Source: Comamonas sp. lk
Lineage (GTDB): Bacteria > Pseudomonadota > Gammaproteobacteria > Burkholderiales > Burkholderiaceae_C
DNA length: 9,750 nt
Direction: 5' to 3'
Assembly (NCBI GenBank): GCA_945898105.1
Contig: CAMDHL010000063.1
Location: 1 to 9,750, forward strand
In this document: positions 5,217 to 9,750 of the stretch, piece by piece
Layout: each line of letters begins with the position of its first letter
How positions within the stretch are numbered: the stretch's first letter is position 1
Made by a program: the position numbers and the translations under genes
The notes under the pieces: generated by a model
Databases searched by the model: none
What the model saw: the letters and a program-made list of their open reading frames with translations, nothing else
What the model was told of the DNA's origin: nothing

Positions 5217-6536
5217 TCAGGTCTGGCAGTCCTTGGCATCGCGACGGGTCAGCTTTTTCTCAGCGGCGTATTTGTCAGCATATTGACGCACCAGCGGCTT
5301 GATGATGGAGGTGTCTGCCTCAATCCAATCCGATGCGTACTGCCATTTTTTGCCGTCCCAAGTATGGATGCGGGCAGAACGTGAGCCTTCATGATCCACA
5401 CAGGTCGTGCTGATGGGCTTCATCACGGAGTCCAGCTTGAGCGCCTTTAAACGCTTAGCATCTACGGCCAAGTTCTCCAGGCCCCAACGGATTTGCTCTC
5501 CGTCCATAACCTTACCCTTACCGAAGCGCTCCTGCGCACGGCGCACGGCCTCCACGCCAAGCGCTGCGCTAACCATGCCCCGGTTGTACAGCACGGTCGA
5601 TACTTCTTCAATGGGACCGGTACCCTGGCCTTTGCCGTGCACGAACTTCTTGATGTCTCCGATAACGGCACCGCCCTCGCCGGTCGCGACCAAGCCGCTG
5701 TAGCCCTTAGCTGCCTCACCAATGTCCTTGACATCCGGTTCGCCAGCAGACCACCACACGCCATACATTTTTTCGCGTGGGTAACCGGTCGCGACAGCCT
5801 CTTTCAAGGCCGCAGAATTCATCACACCCCAACCCCAGAGCAATACATAGTCAGGACGATTTTGGCGGATTTGCAACCAGGTGGCTTTTTGCTCAATACC
5901 AGGTGCAGTCACCGGCAGCAAGCTCAAATCAAAGCCTTGCATCTTGGCGCGCTCTTGCAACAAAATGATCGGCTCTTTGCCATAGGGACTGTCGTGATAC
6001 ACCAAGGCAATTTTCTTGCCCTTCAAATTTCCGCCTTCTTTGGCCGTGATGTGCTGCATCAAAATATCAGCCCCAGACCAATAAGTACCCATAAGCGGAA
6101 AATTCCATTTGAAAACGCCGCCATCGCTGGACTCGGAGCGGCCGTAACCGCCGGTAATCAGGGCGTTCTTGTCGTTAGGCGCCTTTTCCGTCAAAGCGAA
6201 GGTAATGCCAGTGGATAGCGGCTGAAAAATCGCTCCCGATGCTTTACCTTTAAGCCGCTCATAGCACTCTACGCCGCGGTCGGTGGCATAGGCGGTATCA
6301 CACTCCTCAAAGGTGAGCTTCACGCCATTGATGCCGCCATCACGGGCATTGATCAGCTTGAGGTAGTCCACAAAACCGTTGGCCCATGGCACGCCATTGG
6401 GGGCATAGGCGCCAGAGCGGTAAGGCAGGACCGGGAAAAATTGCTCTTTTGCCTGGGCAAATGACGCCGTGGGCACTAAGGCCGAAACAGCGCCAGCCAC
6501 CAAGGCGATAGCCAATGTGAGCTTACGAATCGTCAT
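5217..6536 (-). CDS. Branched-chain-amino-acid-type ABC transporter substrate-binding protein
   Basis: This 439-residue periplasmic receptor has the type I (LivJ/LivK-like, Peripla_BP_6) fold. A Sec signal peptide is clear: MTIRKLTLA, an Ala/Val core, then ASFA before QAKEQ, giving cleavage after about residue 27. The mature protein is longer than E. coli LivJ and LivK (about 345 residues mature). It carries four Cys (79, 91, 379, 437) that could form two disulfides, one closing a short N-lobe loop and one tying the C-terminus. The segment PVLPYRSGAYAPNGVPWANGF (36-56) is where ligand contacts usually begin in this fold. The start at 6536 is supported by AAGGAG six bases upstream. It lies between livM and livF as the importer's receptor. 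Paired with acyl-CoA ligases, the ligand is more likely a carboxylic acid than leucine, but that is inference. Confidence 0.9.
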   Translation of the reverse strand: MTIRKLTLAIALVAGAVSALVPTASFAQAKEQFFPVLPYRSGAYAPNGVPWANGFVDYLKLINARDGGINGVKLTFEECDTAYATDRGVECYERLKGKASGAIFQPLSTGITFALTEKAPNDKNALITGGYGRSESSDGGVFKWNFPLMGTYWSGADILMQHITAKEGGNLKGKKIALVYHDSPYGKEPIILLQERAKMQGFDLSLLPVTAPGIEQKATWLQIRQNRPDYVLLWGWGVMNSAALKEAVATGYPREKMYGVWWSAGEPDVKDIGEAAKGYSGLVATGEGGAVIGDIKKFVHGKGQGTGPIEEVSTVLYNRGMVSAALGVEAVRRAQERFGKGKVMDGEQIRWGLENLAVDAKRLKALKLDSVMKPISTTCVDHEGSRSARIHTWDGKKWQYASDWIEADTSIIKPLVRQYADKYAAEKKLTRRDAKDCQT

Positions 6537-6556
6537 ACATGTCTCCTTGAATATTG

Positions 6557-6597
6557 AAACAAACTACCAACAAAAAACCAACCCAAACAACCAAAAA
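6557..6597 (-). other. T/G-only leader segment before the binding-protein gene
   Basis: These 41 bp are A or C on the + strand, with a single T at 6565, so the transcript is almost pure U and G and includes four G-runs. The segment fills the gap between the livM stop and the AAGGAG of the binding-protein gene. It should be unstructured in Watson-Crick terms. It could aid ribosome loading, bind an RNA-binding protein, or form a weak two-layer G-quadruplex. No function is proven. Confidence 0.45.
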
Positions 6598-7674
6598 TCA
6601 ATGCGGGAAAGGCCAAATACGCATCTTTTGCTTGCCCACGCTCCACAAGCGCGCCAAACCGTGCGGCTCCACAATCAGGAACCAGACGATCAGCGCTCCA
6701 AACACTATAAATTCGGCGTGAGTCAATGTCGCCGTGTCCACATTAAATCCAAACAAATGCCCCAAGACGGGCAGGAACTGGTTGATCGCAATCGGCAAGA
6801 CAACAATAAAAGCGGCGCCAAAAAAGCTGCCCATCACTGAGCCCATGCCACCCAAAATCACCATAAACAGCAACTGAAACGAGCGGTCCACCGAAAAGGC
6901 AGCAGGTTCCCAGGAGCCCAAGTACACAAAAGCCCACAGGCCTCCGGCCACGCCGACAATAAAGGAACTCACTGCAAAAGCGCTGAGCTTGGCGTACATA
7001 GGGCGAATACCGATCACGGCCGCGGCCACGTCCATGTCGCGGATGGCCATCCACTCACGACCGATCGCGCCACGCACCAGGTTTTTCGCGAGCAAGCCAA
7101 ACACCACCAAAAAGCTTAAACAGAACAAATACTTGGCTAGCGGCGTGGTAATTGCAAAACCCAGCACCTGCAAATCTGAAACCGAGGCCGTGCCCGAGGC
7201 CGAGTCATTGGTGAACCACGTGATGCGCAAAAACGCCCAGTCGCAGAAAAACTGCGCCGCTAAGGTGGCCACTGCCAAGTACAAGCCTTTGACCCGCAAG
7301 CTGGGCACACCAAAAAATATACCAACCAGGGTAGAAAACACGCCCCCCAAGAGTAGCGCTAGCACCACCGGCATACCGTCGACCCGGACAAAAAAGTTGT
7401 AGGCTGCATACGCGCCCACCGCCATAAAGGCACCGGAACCCAAAGAGATCTGGCCGCAGTAACCGACCAAAATATTGACCCCCAAAGCCGCCAGCGACAG
7501 GATGAGGAAGGGCACCAAAATAGCGCGGAACATGTATTCGTCGGCCAAGAAAGGCACGCCGATAAATGCAAAGGCGATGAGCAGCAATACACCGACACGA
7601 TCCTGGGTGATGCCGAAGATCTGCTGGTCTGCGTGGTAGCTGGTTTTGAATTGGCCGTTTTCTCTGTAAAACAT
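6598..7674 (-). CDS. livM: LivM-type branched-chain ABC transporter permease
   Basis: This 358-residue inner-membrane permease pairs with LivH to form the translocation path. Hydrophobic segments begin at about residue 28 and continue to about 335, with roughly eight to ten membrane spans. The family motif LGVNILVGYCGQISLGSGAF lies at 64-83. The cytoplasmic loop that docks the ATPase is visible as GREWMAIRDMDVAAAVIGI (205-223, EAA-like). LGGMGSVMGSFFGAAF (274-289) is a second conserved block. The hydrophilic N-terminal stretch MFYRENGQFKTSYHADQQ is typical of Burkholderiales LivM copies linked to acyl-CoA ligases. The ATG at 7674 has GAAGG upstream and lies 11 bp after the livH stop. The C-terminal MRIWPFPH ends in a TGA at 6598. 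Confidence 0.93.
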   Translation of the reverse strand: MFYRENGQFKTSYHADQQIFGITQDRVGVLLLIAFAFIGVPFLADEYMFRAILVPFLILSLAALGVNILVGYCGQISLGSGAFMAVGAYAAYNFFVRVDGMPVVLALLLGGVFSTLVGIFFGVPSLRVKGLYLAVATLAAQFFCDWAFLRITWFTNDSASGTASVSDLQVLGFAITTPLAKYLFCLSFLVVFGLLAKNLVRGAIGREWMAIRDMDVAAAVIGIRPMYAKLSAFAVSSFIVGVAGGLWAFVYLGSWEPAAFSVDRSFQLLFMVILGGMGSVMGSFFGAAFIVVLPIAINQFLPVLGHLFGFNVDTATLTHAEFIVFGALIVWFLIVEPHGLARLWSVGKQKMRIWPFPH

Positions 7675-7685
7675 GGTGTGTACCT

Positions 7686-8618
7686 TCAGACGCGGTCAAT
7701 GATTTTTTCACCGAACAGGCCTTGCGGACGGAACAGCAAGACGATCAGCGCCAAAACATAGGCAAACCAGATTTCAATGCCGCCACCCACATAAGGCCCG
7801 AGGAAAACCTCAGAGAGTTTTTCGCCCACACCAATAACCAAGCCTCCCAAAATCGCGCCGGGTACCGAGGTAAGTCCACCCAAAATTACCACTGGCAAGG
7901 CGCGCATAGCGACCGTGGACAAGGTAAATTGCACACCCAACTTGCTACCCCAGATCATGCCGGCCACCAGCGCCACCACACCGGCCACACACCAAACCAC
8001 CACCCAGATACGGTCTAGCGGAATACCGATGGACTGCGCCGCCTGGTGGTCGTCGGCCACCGCGCGCAGAGCGCGGCCAGTCGATGTTTTCTGGAAAAAA
8101 AGAGTGAGCAAAATAACCAGGCCCGCAGCAATCGCGGCGGCAATCAGGTCTTCTTTGTTAATCAAAATGCCGCCTGGGAAGGTAGATTCAAAAGCCATGA
8201 TGGGCTCTTTGGGCATACCGATGTCGATCTTGTAAATATCACTACCAAAAATCGTCTGTCCCACGCCGTCGAGCAAATAAGCAATACCCAGTGTCGCCAT
8301 CAGCAACGTCGTGCCTTCTTGGTTCACCAAATGGCGCAGCACAAAGCGCTCAACGGTCCAGGCCACCAGAAACATCACTACGCCCGCCAGGATAAAGGCT
8401 ATCGAGGTAGTCACCAAACGGTTATCCGAGATACCGGTCCACAGCGGCACCCACTCGGCAAAACGCGCCATCGCAAGGGCCGCAAACAAAACCATCGCAC
8501 CCTGAGCGAAATTGAACACACCCGAGGCTTTGTAAATCAGCACAAAGCCCAGTGCCACCAGGGAATACAGCATGCCGGCCATCAGGCCGCCAAGCAAAGT
8601 CTCAAGAAAAAATCCCAT
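7686..8618 (-). CDS. livH: LivH-type branched-chain ABC transporter permease
   Basis: This 310-residue inner-membrane permease starts at the ATG at 8618. A GTG nine codons further upstream (8645) is open, but the GGAG that would serve as ribosome-binding site lies inside that extension, and the family usually starts close to FFLETLLGGLMAGM, so I prefer the ATG. Conserved blocks are YSLVALGFVLIYKASGVFNFAQG (18-40), the EAA-like loop GRALRAVADDHQAAQSIGI (181-199) that contacts the ATPases, LGGLTSVPGAILGGLVIG (246-263) and the C-terminal LLFRPQGLFGE (294-304). About eight membrane spans are evident. It partners with LivM. The 71-bp gap to livG contains only a short imperfect direct repeat of TTTTGCAT and no terminator. 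Confidence 0.92.
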   Translation of the reverse strand: MGFFLETLLGGLMAGMLYSLVALGFVLIYKASGVFNFAQGAMVLFAALAMARFAEWVPLWTGISDNRLVTTSIAFILAGVVMFLVAWTVERFVLRHLVNQEGTTLLMATLGIAYLLDGVGQTIFGSDIYKIDIGMPKEPIMAFESTFPGGILINKEDLIAAAIAAGLVILLTLFFQKTSTGRALRAVADDHQAAQSIGIPLDRIWVVVWCVAGVVALVAGMIWGSKLGVQFTLSTVAMRALPVVILGGLTSVPGAILGGLVIGVGEKLSEVFLGPYVGGGIEIWFAYVLALIVLLFRPQGLFGEKIIDRV

Positions 8619-8689
8619 GGTTACACACTTTCTCCAAATACCCACACGCCGCTTTTTTGCATATCGTTTTGCATCGCCTTAACCTGCCT

Positions 8690-9472
8690 TTAATGGCTAG
8701 TGCCCAGATAGGCGCTGATCACATCCGGGTTGTTGCGCACCTCGTCAGGTGTGCCATCACCGATCTTTTTACCGTAGTCCAGCACCACCACGCGGTCGCT
8801 GATATCCATCACCACGCTCATATCGTGCTCAATCAGCACGACGGTGGTACCAAACTCATCATTCACATCCAGCACAAAGCGGCACATGTCCTGTTTTTCT
8901 TCGACATTCATGCCGGCCATAGGTTCATCTAGCAGCAAGACCTGCGGCTCCATCGCTAAAGCGCGACCCAAATCTACACGCTTTTGCAAACCATAGGGCA
9001 GTTGTCCAACTGGCGTTTTGCGGTAAGCCTGGATTTCCAGAAAATCAATGATGCGCTCCACCGCTTCGCGGTGCATGATTTCTTCGCGCTCGGCTGGACC
9101 GATACGCAGCGCCTGCAAAAAGATATTGCTTTTGATTTTCAGGTTACGGCCTGACATCAAGTTATCCAGCACGCTCATGCCTTTAAACAAAGCCAAGTTT
9201 TGAAAGGTGCGGGCAATACCCATACTCGCCACTTCGTGGCTGTCCATATGGCTAAAGGTTTTACCCCGGAAGGTAATCGAACCCTGCTGCGGCGTGTACA
9301 CCCCGTTGATGCAGTTGAGCATCGAGCTTTTACCCGCACCATTGGGCCCAATGATGGCGCGAATCTCATGCTCGCGCACGTCAAAGGAAATATCGGTCAG
9401 CGCCTTCACACCACCGAAGGCAAGGGAAATATTACTGACGTTCAAAACAACGTCGCCGATTTTATTGCTCAT
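8690..9472 (-). CDS. livG: LivG-type ABC transporter ATP-binding protein
   Basis: This 260-residue cytoplasmic ATPase is the first nucleotide-binding subunit of the importer. Motifs are Walker A GPNGAGKSS (42-50), Q-loop Gln91 (ARTFQNLALF), the degenerate LivG signature LPYGLQKR (158-165) in place of LSGGQ, Walker B VLLLDEP (178-184, catalytic Glu183) and the switch His216 (LIEHDMSVVM). The long insert between the Q-loop and the signature is usual for LivG. The ATG overlaps the stop of the upstream acyl-CoA synthetase gene as ATGA (9469-9472), with AAAGG seven bases before it inside that gene, so the two are translationally coupled. It is expected to form a heterodimer with LivF. Confidence 0.93.
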   Translation of the reverse strand: MSNKIGDVVLNVSNISLAFGGVKALTDISFDVREHEIRAIIGPNGAGKSSMLNCINGVYTPQQGSITFRGKTFSHMDSHEVASMGIARTFQNLALFKGMSVLDNLMSGRNLKIKSNIFLQALRIGPAEREEIMHREAVERIIDFLEIQAYRKTPVGQLPYGLQKRVDLGRALAMEPQVLLLDEPMAGMNVEEKQDMCRFVLDVNDEFGTTVVLIEHDMSVVMDISDRVVVLDYGKKIGDGTPDEVRNNPDVISAYLGTSH

Positions 9473-9750
9473 GCTGCGGCCTTTACAGGGGCGAAAATCT
9501 TGGCGTCGTCAATCTTCAGGGTGGCGCTTACGCTGCCGGTACGCCCGTCTTCAAACTTCACCTGGGTTTCAATAAACTGCTCGCTGCGCCCTTGGTAGAG
9601 CGCGTCCACCAGCACCTGGTACTTCTCTGCGATATAGCCTCGGCGTACTTTATTTGTGCGCGTCAGTTCGCCGTCATCGGCGTCCAATTCCTTGTGCAAC
9701 ACCAGAAAGCGGCTGACCTGGCTACCTGCCAGCAATGCGTCGCGGCTAAG
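9469..9750 (-). CDS. AMP-forming acyl-CoA synthetase, C-terminal part (runs off right edge)
   Basis: The last 93 residues of a larger protein are present. The open frame runs to the window edge and has no start of its own. The pattern SRFLVLHKELDADDGELTRT, then NKVRRGYIAEKYQVLVDALY, then a short beta-rich tail is the C-terminal domain of long-chain-type (FadD/FAA1-like) acyl-CoA ligases. The TRTNKVRR segment carries the usual Lys region. Such a gene commonly stands directly before livG in Burkholderiales clusters. It overlaps livG by 4 bp and is the most upstream gene visible, so the operon promoter must be beyond the edge. Chain length and substrate cannot be judged from this end alone. Confidence 0.8.
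   Translation of the reverse strand, partial: LSRDALLAGSQVSRFLVLHKELDADDGELTRTNKVRRGYIAEKYQVLVDALYQGRSEQFIETQVKFEDGRTGSVSATLKIDDAKIFAPVKAAA

Noticed and set aside
5493..6218. 241-residue + strand open frame
   Set aside because: It lies wholly antisense to the periplasmic binding-protein gene, which has a clear signal peptide and fold. The antisense product shows no domain.
8619..8645. GTG at 8645 as the livH start
   Set aside because: The extension contains the GGAG that best serves the ATG at 8618, and the extra residues GIWRKCVT do not fit the LivH family N-terminus.
8046..8693. 215-residue + strand open frame
   Set aside because: It is antisense to livH and the livG-livH gap, and its translation is His/Gln-rich and unlike any protein family I know.
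1..9750. CRISPR array, tRNA, rRNA, phage or toxin-antitoxin/defence module
   Set aside because: I found no regularly spaced direct repeats, cloverleaf-like sequence, phage structural genes or paired small toxin-antitoxin frames on either strand.

Overview
The window reads as chromosomal DNA from a betaproteobacterium of the order Burkholderiales, most likely Comamonadaceae or a close relative. Three things point there: a DUF1840 gene, a Bug-type (tripartite tricarboxylate transporter) solute receptor, and a liv-type ABC importer interleaved with two acyl-CoA ligase genes, an arrangement I know from Burkholderiales and Rhodocyclales. The family calls come from sequence motifs. The taxonomic placement is inference.

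Layout. At the left edge (1-139, + strand) is the C-terminal tail of an IS30-family transposase. A 216-bp spacer with a candidate promoter leads to a small + strand DUF1840 gene (356-691). An intact IS481-type insertion sequence follows (720-1889). It has TGT...ACA ends, 25-bp imperfect inverted repeats and a 7-bp TCTAAAG target duplication. From 1931 to the right edge every gene is on the minus strand. In transcription order these are: the C-terminus of an AMP-forming acyl-CoA synthetase (9750-9469), livG (9472-8690), livH (8618-7686), livM (7674-6598), a periplasmic branched-chain-amino-acid-type binding protein (6536-5217), livF (5114-4302), a phenylacetate-CoA-ligase-like gene (4285-3032) and an orphan Bug receptor (2902-1931).

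How the genes work together. livG, livH, livM, the binding protein and livF make a complete ABC importer: one receptor, two permeases and two ATPases. Because acyl-CoA ligase genes bracket it on both sides, a reasonable inference is that it imports a carboxylic acid, perhaps aromatic or aliphatic rather than an amino acid, which is then activated to a CoA thioester. The substrate cannot be read from the sequence. The genes are tightly packed (4-bp overlap, then gaps of 71, 11, 61, 102 and 16 bp), which fits one operon whose promoter lies beyond the right edge.

The most unusual non-coding structure is the 102-bp gap between the binding protein and livF. It holds two perfect hairpins that share an arm and so exclude each other. 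The leader before the binding protein is almost pure T/G on the transcribed sense. The IS481-type element landed in the loop of a small palindrome, between the Bug receptor gene and its apparent terminator, pushing that terminator about 1.2 kb away. I found no tRNA, rRNA, CRISPR array or clearly new multi-gene system. The novelty here lies in regulatory detail and in the unknown substrate.
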